Shown: positions 1 to 12,033 of the stretch, one piece after another | Layout: every line of letters starts with the position of its first letter | How positions within the stretch are numbered: position 1 is the stretch's first letter | NCBI GenBank assembly: GCA_023515745.1 | Contig: JALECJ010000255.1 | Location: 1,374,001 to 1,438,000 of the forward strand | DNA: 64,000 bases | Origin: Amoeboaphelidium protococcarum | Lineage: Eukaryota; Aphelidiomycota; Aphelidea | Direction: 5' to 3' | The notes under the pieces: model-generated | Told to the model about the DNA's origin: nothing | Seen by the model: the letters and a program-made list of their open reading frames with translations, nothing else | Database searches by the model: none | Position numbers and translations under genes: made by a program

Positions 1-3000
1 CTTCACTCGCCACTTTGTTAGTTGTTGTGATGATCCGGCCGTATTGTAAAGTATTTATCAAATGGCTATGCGTATATTGTAAGATAGTTCTTCAGCAGTT
101 AAAGAAGATTTGCTTGGGTTCGCATTTTAGATCATTGCTTAGATTGGTTCATTGGGTAGTTCTAAATCCTTGCTTGATTCTAAAAGCATTCAGGATTTCA
201 TTTAGCTCTGCTTTGATCGTTTAGGAGATGCTAACAAGGATTTGAAGCAATAAATCATGTTGTCCATTTCGTAAATATCTGAGATTATAGGGCATTCTCT
301 GTAACTATAGGAAACTGTATCTACTAAGTATTGTATGAGTGAGAATCAAGATGTCAGACTGTGTGCATTTCGTCTGGCTGAACGAATGTTTGAAGATACA
401 TCCGAGAAGAAGTACTTGCTTGGTGTTGCGGGAACTGCGGATGACAACGCGGAAATTGTGAAAATCTCTCAGCATTTTCTAAAGTTTACTCTGAATATCA
501 AGTGCGATGTTCCTTCAGTATTGAAAATTTTAAGTCAAATTTATTGTAAGGATGAGTTGTCTACTCAAAGTTTCGGTCAAGGAATTAGTAAAACTGTTAA
601 GCATAGAGCTGTCGGACAAGCATCATTAATGGTTACCTGGCTTTTGCTATACATGATTGATAAGAACGTTGTTATGAATTAACGTTAATTTGGACAGGAG
701 GGTGTTTTGCTGGAGGATCTGAGTTTAAGCACTTTGTGGTCAAATGAATAAGATATACACAGGCTGAGGTCTCTAATTAACTCTAATCAGAGTCCCACCG
801 TCAAGCAGTAATTTTAGAATGTACTGGAATTGATATCTAAAATCTTGGCGTCTTTTGATGAGCGTCATAGTGGTACTGCCGTTATCGCTGTTTTAGATTG
901 TTTTTTACTGCTGCTATAATTATGTAATGGAAAGCAATTCCCTATGCCTATAAAGATTGTTGACACTTTGTTAAATGTTGAACGTAAATTTAAATCTAAT
1001 GCTCTGATATGCACCAAATTGTCCTAATGTGTTGCCTATATAGTTGCCGTGTAAGATATTGATTACTTTTAAAGCATGTCAAATAATGCTCAAGTTTCTG
1101 ATAAAGCGTAAGTTTTTACATTGCGTAACATTGCGTATCTATATGGTATTGACTAGCTGTCAGTGAAATGTGGTCAAGTGCTGTAGTCCACTGTTAAGCG
1201 TCTGACAGGTAACGTTAAATCGCTCGATAGTGTTGAAGACATCATTTTGTTGGCAGAGTTTTGGCGATATGGGATTGGTGATGACGATATTGCTACCGTC
1301 AATGAAACCGTAGACGCTATATTATCTCAGTTGAAAATATCAACCAATGTTGCTATATTGAATGCTCAGTTTGATTTGTTGCTATCAGTATGCCTCATTA
1401 GATCCGATGTGGCCTTTAAAGTGGTGGAAGAGACTTTAAAAATTGTAAGCCAGTGGAATAAAGATGATGATTTGTTATTCAAGTGGTCTTGCGTGATGAT
1501 CACTGCTCTTTTTGGTTAACAATCCAGGCAAGCTCAATAGTATTTAATTTACTGCAATGAATTAGGCGATGCTTTGATTCCTAAATCATGGCGCGATTAT
1601 GTGAATGGTGAGGCTGTATAATCTCAAATAGTCTAAATTCTTGATCAGCACATCACCAGCGAGTCGTCCCCTGCAGCCATTAAGCGGCCTATGCTCATTT
1701 TTATTCTTGCATTTGCACGTTTTGCTCCTAGGCAAATTTTATAGGAATTGTCAATCGAGTTACTGCAATCGCTGCTTCATTTGGGTTGTATAAGAGATTT
1801 GGCAGATTTATCGTTAACTGGTATTGCTATTTTGCAAGCCAATTTAATGGACCCATATGCTTAATCTGATCTTCTACGCTAAATTCAAGATCTACTTACC
1901 AAGAATGCGGATCGTTCTAATCCTCTAGTAAGTAAATTATCCAAGTTTGAACTTAAATCTTCATCGTTGACTGTGGTAAGAGAGCTTCTCCAGTTTTCTG
2001 TTGATATTCAGGCGTCCAATTTGTTCTTTGACCTTGCTGCTTTATCAAGTGATCCTTTGAGCCTGCAGTCCAACCTGAGCTCCTCCTTGCTGGTTGGATA
2101 GATGCTAAATCAAAGTCGAATGCGTTTACTGAGCAATTAGTCTCAGTTGGTACCGAAATTATACTGTATGACTTTTGATGCGAATAATTAGGTGAAGTAG
2201 GCAATGAAGCGTTTGTGGAATAATCTGTTTGAAAGCAAGTAGAAGATTACCTAGTAATACTTCTCTGAAGTTGTCAAGTTTGTGGTTCATGGTCTTTAAA
2301 GTGACTCTTGGCGACAAAGAGAAGCCTCAGCGTTTGCGGTGTAGGATTTGTTAATGATGCATTCTGTTGACTCGTTCTCTCCGTACTGAAATTAAATTTG
2401 GACCAGGTGTCTTGTTAGTTTAGAGGATGATAAGGAAAGTGTGCGCATAGCTGCCTTTGGAATTCTAAAATGTCTGCTCAATGTCTGCGTCAAGCAGATT
2501 TGTGATGAAGGTGTCTCGCTCAGTGAAAAGTAACGGTTGATTAATCTTTTACTTCCATTTCTGCTCAAAGCTCTGTCTCATAGTTACTCTGCTGATGCTT
2601 AAAAAGTATGTTTGGACGCGTTACGCTAGCTTTGCAAGTAAGTATCACCACTTCTCAGTCAATATTGTGCAGAGATTATACATTTGTTAGTGTCCAAGCT
2701 GACTGAACTTGAACCATAGTAGGTGAATTATCTCTCTTTCCATACTGAAAAGTATGGTATTACTGAGTAGCAATTGAATTAGGCACGATCTAGTGCTGTC
2801 AAATAGTCGTCTCTTATGACTATTATTGAGCAGTGTGCTGCAGGTGCGCTAGTTGATGAAAATGCAGATGAAGTATTTTTCAAGTTGGCTGATTTGGTCA
2901 GACGTGGTGTTGGATTACCTACTAAGGTGGGAACGTTTCGAGTAATTCAATATATAGTGTTGAAGCATCAGAATATTGTAAAATAACACGAGTCTTCTCT

Positions 3001-4249
3001 GGATACGCTTCTGAAAGCGCTGAGTGGTACAGTTGGAGATGGTGATGAGATTGTTAGATAATCAGTGGCGGTTTGTGTCGGCTATATATTCAAGTATTGC
3101 TCACTGGACGTATAAAAGAAATTTGTAAAGCATCTGAAGACGTTGGATGTAGAGCGTGATTCTACTCCAAGCAAGCATGGTGCGTCTCTATGCATTTTGG
3201 AGATCTCTAAACACTCCTCCGTCAGTGTTTAATCGCATCCCCTTCTAACTGCTTTGACTTACTTTGGAATGGGTGATGCTCATTCAGAAACTTTTCGGCT
3301 TTATAAATAAATTTGGAATGATTAGTCTGTCTCTGTTGAAGGAGCTCTGAATAGCTGCACTCCTGATTTGGTGGATATATTGAAAATAGCTGGTACAAGC
3401 ACAAAGTGGGATATGCGCGCTCAGGCTGGCTCTGTGATTGCCCAACTGTTGACGTAAGTTAAGGCATTAGATTCTGACACTGTCAATATTTTAACTGAAT
3501 TGACAGTTAGTAATCTCTCTGGTCCAATATTCAGTGGCAAAGAAAAGTTTCATCTTGCACTTGCTTAATTGATGAATAAAGTTGATTCTATGTCCAATAT
3601 TCAGCTAGTTAAGGATTATGAGTAATTGTTGTTGAAAGAATGTTCGCGTGGTGGATATCAATACCGTACATCTGCGTATTAAAGTCTTGAGTTGCGTCTC
3701 TCTACTGGTAAGCTATCTTAAAACTCTATTCCATCTGTTATTAATCTTTGCGCTGGTGTTCAATAGTAATAAACTCAGAGCGCTAATGCTGATGATATGG
3801 ACGATTAATCTAGCAGTTTTAGTGATTTAATTGTATGTGCCTTCAAATGCGCTGCTGCATTACTTTGCTATGAATTGGGAGATGCCTAAAGTGAGCCTGT
3901 TGTCAACTTGTTGTGCAATGATCTGCAGAATTCAAGCTTAAAATGGGATGTTCATTTTGAGCATTTACAGTACATTAATTAGCTATTAAGTCGTGGATTG
4001 AAAGTTGCACTTGATGGCTCAATGGTTATGAAGGTTATCTAAAGCGTTAGAGCTCATTTAACCAACTCCAAACACTTGAATTTGCGCGAGTAATCTCTCG
4101 CTGTTATACGTGGCTTACTGGCAATTGGTTAATCTAAACTATCAACAGAATAGATTGCTCAGTGTCGTACATTGTTCTAATAAGCGGTGTCGTAAGAAAG
4201 CAGTCTAATGTTGAAGCAGTAAATTAACGATGTCCTCGCGTCTTTATGA
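1..4249 (+). CDS. ECM29: Proteasome adaptor/scaffold ECM29, 5'-truncated by window edge
   Basis: HEAT-repeat protein that binds the 26S proteasome, tethers core to regulatory particle and links it to motors and membranes. The frame starting at base 2 is open to TGA at 4247-4249, giving 1415 residues; the family is about 1,850, so roughly 430 N-terminal residues lie upstream. The best family signature is at about 2,880-3,570: RRGVGLPTKVGTF, then LTALTYFGMGDA, then FSGKEKF, matching the conserved ECM29 C-terminal HEAT block. WRQREASAFAVQDLL with a following KESVRIAAFGILK block (2,310-2,490) is also ECM29-like. Dozens of in-frame TAA/TAG codons must be read as Gln; no TGA interrupts and no intron is needed. 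It reads away from the window edge and is followed by a minus-strand gene. Identification is strong; the start is not visible. Confidence 0.88.
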
Positions 4250-4530
4250 TATCAATGGAGGATTGAAACAAGTGAGATGCATGAATTTAATAATAATGCT
4301 CCATATATTAAACAATATTTTTGAATAACTTTGTATTTCACCGGTAATTATAATAGTTTTTGTAAACAGTACACCGAATTACAAGTCGTATAACATCAGA
4401 GTTACATCTGCTATGTTACTAGACCGATGTACTTCCGAGAACAGAGCCGCTGTAGCTATTCAATTGATCACCGAGTCCAGTGTTGCCACCCACCTGGACA
4501 GCTCTTCTTCACGTCCAACATAAGACTCAT

Positions 4531-5340
4531 TCATTCACTGCTAAACTCACGCTATAGCAAAATCTGGTAAAATTATCTTATCAAAACTATTCTCTAGTTA
4601 GCAGCAAAAGCATTGGGGATTTATAGAGCATGCAATCTCTGCTGCACTCCAGAGTCAATGACACGAGTTTGCTGCGGAGCGCACCCAAATAGATGATGTT
4701 TGAGAAACCAGTATCTAAGCTGGCACCTGTTCTCATAACCTACTCGGTTATCAGCCTCACAATACGCGGCTGCAGCTTTCCAGTTCTCACCCACATCCAG
4801 AAACGATGCTAAACTATCAAGGCCGTCACTACCATACCCAAGAGATTACCCAGACCTATATATGGATAGGTGAAACAGTGTATATGGGTGAGTTTGGAAG
4901 CCCCAGGGCTTTTGATGAACTTCAAGCTACCAGGAGCATATCCATCCACAGTGTCGACACGTGTTTCAATTGTGCATCTAGGGCCTTGTACGAACTCTTC
5001 AAACTCTAATTTTCTCGCAGCATACACCTTTAAGCAAGTGGCTAGAGTAGTGATTGTTTCTCCAGCGCTTCAGTTTCCAGATACTAGCTGATTGTAGATT
5101 ATTAATCACTAGAAATGGCATCGTCCATAGGTTGTTTACGCCCATAAACTAGGACCATAATCTCACGTTCTTCCTCCAATATACTGTGTATGTTACAGTT
5201 TCGTTGGGGGCGTAGCAGGAAAATGTAAATGTGATATTATTGCTTTCACTCACATTTCAAAATATCAGCATCAAATACTTCACCATATACCAGAAGAGAA
5301 CTAACACGCCAATATTCATCGTTTTATAACTCCAATGATA
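4531..5340 (-). CDS. Unidentified multi-exon gene (exon limits uncertain)
   Basis: On the minus strand with TAR=Gln, three open blocks follow one another. Block 1 is about 5340-5255 (contains EYWRVSSLLVYGEVFDADIL). Block 2 is about 5185-4950 (contains EEEREIMVLVYGRKQPMDDA). Block 3 runs from about 4815 to TGA at 4531-4533 (contains VGENWKAAAAYCEADN and ends REFSSE). Candidate introns lie between them: one beginning GTGAGTGAAAG and ending ACACAG, and one ending TTGATAG, but the phases could not be fixed with certainty. Block 2 looks alpha-helical or coiled-coil, rich in Gln, Glu and Leu. I do not recognise the family. The longer standard-code ORF at 4809-5027 is a different frame of the same region and may be a shadow. 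That a gene exists here is likely; its structure is tentative. Confidence 0.4.
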
Positions 5341-5894
5341 AAATCAATACCACCGCCAGATCAGACCACGTCACAACGTGCGACGAATGAGTAATAGAAG
5401 ATAGAAGTGATTTGCTGAAAGAAAATAGATCAATGCTGAAATTTAAGTACGAATTCCTATGGGAAAAATCAAGCATGACATGGACGATTTACTAAAGCAA
5501 CATGCATGTTTCATGTCGATACAGTGAGTGATCAGATTGCTGTTTCAGTTTTACGCTGATACGAGGCAATTTATAGCCTAAGTGAAGCGCGAACTATTGG
5601 TTGTGCCCTTAACCCCGCTAGCTTCTTACATTATTTATCCTTCTACTGTCATTGAAAGTCAATCGCAAGGTCTTTGACGGTAAGACGTCAAGTCATTGCG
5701 CCTCACGTACTGTTATTCGATTGCTCCGTATTTAGTGATACTTTTACGCGAATCAATCAATGCCCGGCTTGATTTTTGTTCTTTGTTCATTCTCTACAGT
5801 CTTTGTTATCAAAATTTTTGTGGTATATATACTTCTATATAAACTTGCATATATACATTTTAGATGATAAAATATACTAGTTTGGTCAAGTGTT
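5341..5894. other. Intergenic stretch upstream of AIM24
   Basis: No coding frame could be supported here. It is AT-rich. TATA-like tracts (TATATATAC, TATATAAAC) lie at about 5823-5856, 40-70 bases before the proposed AIM24 start, and could be its core promoter. Confidence 0.4.
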
Positions 5895-7071
5895 ATGTCA
5901 GTCGCAGGTGCGCAGTCTCTTCAAGACGTTATGGCAGCAGTAGTCAGGCCCAACAAGGTGCGAAATATGCTACTTCTTAAGCTGAGAAAATTAAAGTGGT
6001 GGATAATCAACCTAATTAACTGCCATAATGTGAAGTTATTAACTAAGGACATGGTATTCTATTATATTAAATGTGTTGATAGTATGAGTTTCAATTAATA
6101 TTTCAGCGATAAGTATTATTGAGTAGGATCCTTGATTAAAGTCAATTTATCAACTGGGCAGGGTGTGATAACTCGGCCGCGTGTCGTGCTTGGCTCTTCA
6201 GCTGAAGTAAGTTTTGTCAATTTATATTATGCTCTATGATATCGACGTTTTTATGTATTATATATTAATTGAGAGTGATGGTAGTTGAGAATGAACACGG
6301 TGGTTGATAACAAAAGCATGATGCGTAAACTCGCTGGGTTTCCATTCGCTTTATCAAAGGTACCTTATTGCGCCTATATTTTGTGTGAATGTATAAAGTA
6401 TGAGCAAATGAGTGTAGATTGAAAACATATCGAAATAGGGTGAAAAGTTAAACTTTCCCGTCTAATTGCTTCTGAGACCATCTTCTATTGGAGATTGTCA
6501 AGTGCTGGATCTCGGTATGGATTCCGAGTCATAATTTTCTAGTAATCACAATTCTCCTGTCATTCTGAAGAGTGAGGCTTTTTTGGGTGTGACTGATGGT
6601 GTGGAAATGAGTTACAGACTTGGTTCTCCTCTTGGACTATCTGTTGAGGCCAAAATTGGACATTTGTAAGTATCTGGTGGTGGTAAAGTGTTCATTTAGT
6701 CGCCTTATGGTTCCATTGTTAGAATTCAACTCGGTGAGAATGAAGAGTATTGCGTGAATCCGCGTCATATGCTGGCGTGGAGTTTAACCAATAAACCAGT
6801 TGCGTTGTTTGATCAGAACATTTATCAAGATGAAGTTTTGCCTGGCGCTTCGCTTTCACAGTATCTTCAGTACTGGGCCTTGAATAAGGCTAGATCGCTC
6901 ATGTACGGTTCATACTATCAAGTCAAAGGACGCGTTCTGGGTGATAAAGATGCTCTGTATAGAATCACTGGCCCTGGATTTGTGTATCTTAACACGCGTC
7001 TACCCGTGCCTTCAAGATTTAGTTCTTTGCGCGAAATAATTAGCAATCTCCGCCTTAGATCAAGTCAATGA
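5895..7071 (+). CDS. AIM24: AIM24 family protein (mitochondrial biogenesis)
   Basis: AIM24 proteins have a double-stranded beta-helix fold; the yeast member is a mitochondrial inner-membrane protein linked to MICOS stability. Exons are proposed as 5895-5907, 6127-6206, 6285-6359 and 6418-7071 (TGA 7069-7071). Introns are 219, 78 and 58 nt, all GT...TAG; the last two are secure because frame and family alignment agree. Family blocks in order: VNLSTGQGVITRPRVVLG, KLAGFPFAL, KVFIQSPYGSIVRIQLGE, VNPRHMLAWS, and the terminal YRITGPGFVYLNTR. The first exon (only Met-Ser-Val-Ala-Gly) and its 219-nt intron are the weak point. No mitochondrial presequence is evident with this start, so a different upstream exon is possible. 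Confidence 0.8.
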
Positions 7072-7460
7072 ATGCAGGAATGTAACCACTAGGCGTTACG
7101 ATACTATATTTATATTAAATCTATGTTATGTTTTTTAATTTTTCTCTAATTATGATCCACTAGGTCTGTAATGATTGGTAAAGGTCGCCTGTACTGTACT
7201 ACTAAAATGCGCGGTATACTGTTACGCGCTGAGACCATTAAAATGATGAAACATCAAACCAGCCAGAAATGAACGGGATCTGCAAGGTTAACGAGCGACA
7301 AATCTTCTTCTTTCTTCACAACAACGCTGTCACCGGTGAAACGGGAACGCGAAAAGATTTTTTCTGCCTCTCTCTGACCGCGCCCTTTCTTCTTCACCTT
7401 TTCTACTACAGCTTCCTTTATTATCATCATTATCAGACATATATATCGCACGGTTATATC
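7072..7460. promoter_or_regulatory. Intergenic, probable exportin-5 promoter region
   Basis: 389 bases between AIM24 and XPO5, both on the plus strand. A TATATAT run at about 7439-7446 lies roughly 20 bases before the XPO5 ATG. Short frames on either strand here have no family resemblance. Confidence 0.35.
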
Positions 7461-10400
7461 ATGAACAAAGAACAATTGGAACGTATTGTGCTTGCTTTGT
7501 AGACTATATACGCACCGAATACTAGTAGTCCTGAACGTAGAGCTGCCTAGGATGTAAGATTTAAAGTTACCTTACTGTTTCCATAACTTGGTTATATCAA
7601 ATATCACTCGCTCGTGTGTGGTATGTGAACCATCTACGTGTAGTTTTGTGAACAAGTAAAGAAAGATCCCGTGGCACCGTTGTATGGACATTTTCTGGCT
7701 CATAAAGGCAATTCTTAACCAGATACTGTTAGATTCTTTGGTCTGTAGTTGCTTGAAGATTGCATCCGTTATCAGTGGACCATGTACAGCTAGGAGTAGT
7801 AGGTGCAGATTAAATAGGCTCTTGTGGACTTGCTCGAGAGTGGAATGGACGTGGCAACTACCAGCAAGTTTCTTATTGATAAAGCTGCCCACGTCTTTGC
7901 TGAGATTGTTGAGAGGGAATGGCCCCAAAACTGGTCTGATTTAGATGCCTGGCTCATGAAGATGTTCCAGTCTACTGATGATCTTCAAAAGTCGTTGGTG
8001 TTGAGCATCATTCAGTACATTGCTCAGGATACATTTGTCTACGTAACCCCGATTACCTCTCAACGAAAAGATGATCTGCGTAATGCCATGATTGCTATAT
8101 TCTGTCCGGCGCCTGTGGATTATGCACAAGCCAATTCTTTAAATGTTCCAGCAGAAGTATACTAAGCGTGTGGCATATCTTCTGGGAATGAGGGATGGTT
8201 TATGAGGATTATGAAGTTGCTTGCGTCTAGCTTGTAGGTGTCATAGTCTGGTGGTGGTGAATTGATGTCTGTATTGTGCCTCGAAACTATAAATGCATAC
8301 ATTGAGTGGGTGCCCATTGATGTTATCAGAGATACGGAGCTGGTTAAGAATTTGTGGTCACTATCCATTAATACGTCATTTAAAATTCGAGCCGCCTCTC
8401 TGGATTGTATCCTTTCTATATGTTCTAGAAAGTATTCAGACATCACGCTGAATTATGAGCTAGTGTTGAAATATGTTTTGAGTAATGATGGAATGGTAAT
8501 GTTGCAGTAGGCTTGGCAGTTGTGCAGAGGAGACGCGTCTCAGGTTGATGATTTTGACTAGTACATTCAGGAGGACTATAAATTGTAGTTGAGATTCGCA
8601 GAATTATGGAATATAGTTGGTGTGCATATGATTTGTCACAAACGAGTTGACAAAGTTCCTGAGTATTTGCAACCTTATCTGTCATTCCTGCTTCTACTGA
8701 CATCTCATTAGTCTATGGAAGTATCTCAAATAGCTTTATAAGTATGGACGAGTATGCTGAGAATACAAGTTCTTAGTGAAAGCTCATTATTCCAAGCTGT
8801 TTAAAATCAGCTGATTAGTCTCCTGATTTCCAAGATGAATAAGTATTAGTTTGTGCCAAAGGATCCAGACGATGAGGAAGATTAGTCTGATGCTGCTAGT
8901 GGTACTGCCTCAGATGGATTATCCTAAAGGTGTATGAGCAATTTCTATAATTACATTGAGTATGGAGATTCTACAGTTGCATTTTATAATGGATTCGGAG
9001 CTTACAAGAGTCTCATGTGTCCTTTATTGGCTCAATTTACTGCCAATTGTCCACTGATTGTTATGCAATAAAGCTTTTAGCTGCTAACAAGTATTGTTTA
9101 GCATAATCTGTAAGGAGCTGTTAAACCGCAATAGATTAATTCTAACAAGGCGTCAAGTACGGATTCAAAATTCTATATGTAATGGGAATGCTTGGCTGTC
9201 GTTCTTTAGACTATCATTGGTGGATTTAAAAATGCGGGTGACAATGCCGAGGTCAAGTAAGCTCTTATTGCTTTCACTGAGTAATCATTGGACGCTCTTT
9301 TCAAGTTTGAATATAAAAGTGATGATACGATGATACTGGGAAAATAACTTGACTGTATGGTGGCATTTGCTCCTTTGCTATTGAATGATCATCCACCTTC
9401 GTTGGCACTATCGGTCCTGTAGAAAGTCTTTGGGTTTGTGGTCTATAGGAGGAGTGATAATTAGGAGGCTGGTGCTGATGTCGATATGCTCTCTGAAGAC
9501 ACTTTATCTCTGCGTCGTAAAGCTGGTGTCTGTGTCCTCAAGTTAGGCATTGAACTTAGTGACATTTTCGTTGGCATTTATGATCAAATTAAGGCTGAGG
9601 TTGATCGATTATATGGTTCTAATGTTTTGCATCATGGAGAGAAGGCGTACTTGGTAGAATTTCTTGTTGCAATTGTATTCAACTCCAAGAATCTGGATGC
9701 TTAGCGAAAGTAATAGCTGTACTAGATCATATATGAGTAATCTCTCAGCGATATTTAATCTGATTAGGCTTTCTTAAGTGCTATATCTAGCCGTGATTCG
9801 TTCTATAAGGCGATTGGTATAGACGCTCTTAAACTTCTGGCTCGTAATTCCGCCGGCTCCGTTGAGTAGTTGATTGCTTGTCGTTAATTTCAAAGTAAGC
9901 TGACGTTTAGCATCTCAGTGTATAAGTCTTGTCTGGCTCGCAGTGTGAAAATGGGTAGAAGTGTCAGTGCAGAAGAACGACTTGCCGTGCTATAGTAATC
10001 TCCATGGGTGTGCAATCTGAGAGCTATGTTTCCAGTTTACATTACAGTGATGCGATATGTTCAGTATCTGTGGCATTAGAGTATGTTTGCGGATGCTTCT
10101 GATTAGAGTCTGAAGTAAATCTTATCCATTACTGAAATGGAAAAGCAGATGATTCTAGGTATCGCTGATGGTGGGGACGATTTTGACCATACTGGAAGCC
10201 AGTAATCTTAAGATAAAGCACAGAGAAAGCCAATCGTATAGCTCAAAACTTTGCCTGAGTGGGTTGGCTTTATGCAGAATTGGCTACGTAATCTGAGAGA
10301 GTAGTTGTATGGACTCATTGGACAGTGTATGTATCTGGTGCCAGGAGACTATTTCTATGGCATTCCTTCAATCGCATAGACTATAATGGAGAATATGTTT

Positions 10401-11450
10401 GAGGTGGCATAAGAATTACCAATCTATCATTGGAAGTAGATTATACTTGTCATTATGAAGCCATTGATCTTAAATTGTCCACCTGAACATCATCAGGACT
10501 TCCTGCATCCCATCCTGCCATCTGTTACAAAGTTCATTGCCGAGAAGTTGAATAGGGAATGGGGAGCCGTGTCAGCCTCAGTGTTGGTTGACACAGATAC
10601 GGAAGATGGAAGTGGCCTGGTATAACAGAGATAGTAATCAATCACTGTAAGCGGATAAACTGTTAATGATGAAGTTGTTAATCTTAAGCTGCTGAGAGAC
10701 TTGAGCCGTGCATATTTTGACGTTTGGAATTGTGTTTTTGTGCAAAATCGACTACTTGATGTTAAGGGCGGAAAATAGAGTGTTCTAGTGGATGTTCCAT
10801 AGCATACTCATAATCTGGCTAAAGATTCATTGCAGCGTCGTCTATCTGAAGAGTTTGGTGTATACAAGTCTCTGGCCGGATTTATACTGTCAGATTAGGC
10901 TGTATTTGAGCCTCTTCTATATGGACTAGTGTACTCATTTAACTGGAAGGATTGTAGATGCATTACTCTGTCTTGCCGCATTCTTTCGAAGCTTGTCCCT
11001 ATTTTGGCTGAGTAGTCGCAGCAATAATAACAATAATAGTAACAGTAGTAATCTTCGGCGTTGCAGTAATTTTTATGCACTGACGTTCTCTATGGAACAT
11101 TGAAATGCTTATCTGAGGAGTATTTCAAGGAGGTGCACGACACGGTTATCGCGTTAATACTTGATATTATCAAGAATATAAACAAGACTGCACCGCTAGT
11201 CATCAAGGCCAGTTTGCAGTAAGCGGTTAGTAGTTTGTAGACGGACGCTGCGTGGTAGACGTTTGCGCAGAAGCTGGGTGCAAGTAATGCTCCTAATGCT
11301 TAGCGAAAGGTGCTGCGAGAAGCTTTGGGAATTAGCAGTGGGCAGTTCTTCAAGACACAGTTGGACACCACACATCTCCCAAAGAAGTTTGCCACCAGGA
11401 CTCGTACCAAGATTTTGAATGATGAAGAAGTGAATGGGTTGTTTGGTTGA
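7461..11450 (+). CDS. XPO5: Exportin-5 (karyopherin beta)
   Basis: RanGTP-dependent nuclear export receptor of the exportin-5/MSN5 family, carrying structured RNAs and some proteins. Exons are 7461-7553 and 7644-11450; the 90-nt intron (GTAAGA...TAG, phase 0) is well supported, because the protein reads LERIVLALQTIYAP before it and FCEQVKKDPVAPLYGHFLA after it. The product is 1299 residues, a normal size for exportin-5. Family blocks: EIVEREWPQNWSDLD (human: EMIKREWPQHWPDML), NAYIEWVPIDVI, a C-terminal LILNCPPEHH near residue 1020, and the extreme end QLDTTHLPKKFATRTRTK, equivalent to the human QFRKEVHIKNLPSLF. An 11-Gln run at 11019-11051 uses seven TAA/TAG codons. The stop is TGA at 11448-11450. 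Confidence 0.95.
11019..11051 (+). repeat. Poly-Gln tract of mixed CAR/TAR codons inside XPO5
   Basis: Eleven consecutive Gln codons under TAR=Gln: two CAG, two CAA, five TAA and two TAG. The synonymous mixture indicates a tract maintained as protein, not a simple trinucleotide expansion. Confidence 0.75.
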
Positions 11451-12033
11451 GCATGTGGGGCGATTGTTACTGCATTATTCGCAGTATTTGTCCCTGCTCT
11501 TTGATTATGATCGTAGTAAAATAATCTGAATAAAGGTGTATAATAAGTACTTTTAATCAAATCACCGTGAAAACTATTTCTATTTCCTTAACAGCTGGAG
11601 ATTATCAATTTAAGTAGTTGTAAAGCAGCTTATTATCACATTAGTACTCTCGACGCGTCTATGTGTTTAATCAGTACATTCGCTAACTTCTTAGATATTC
11701 GCTATATACCATTTAAACAACTCACAGCAGTTAGCGAATGCGTAGCATGAGCATTGATGTTGTATGTGTGAGCCGGCTAATATATAGATTATAAGGGTCT
11801 TGTTCTCTGAAGGTCCTGTTGCATTGACGGCTAGAGTCCAAATTTCCCTTTTTAGATATTAGCACTTGATAGGTCACCTAGTACCAGCTGTTGAAGATAT
11901 TCCTGTAGATCGTTCATTGCAGAGGCCGTAGGTTGATTATGGCCATCATCGGTAGGGGCACTCTTCTTATGCACTGAAGATGCAAGTGTTTAGGTCAGAA
12001 ATATCTTGGGCTTCCCCTTCGGCATTATTTAAA
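11451..12033. other. Intergenic between XPO5 and the gag remnant
   Basis: Convergent space of 583 bases. I see no supported coding frame. It contains one ACGCGTC element at 11653. No pol-like sequence follows the gag remnant here, although pol would be expected downstream of gag on the minus strand. Confidence 0.4.

Noticed and set aside
5895-6098. Standard-code ORF of 67 codons at the AIM24 5' end
   Set aside because: Only its first few codons may be exon 1; the rest has no similarity and runs through the proposed intron.
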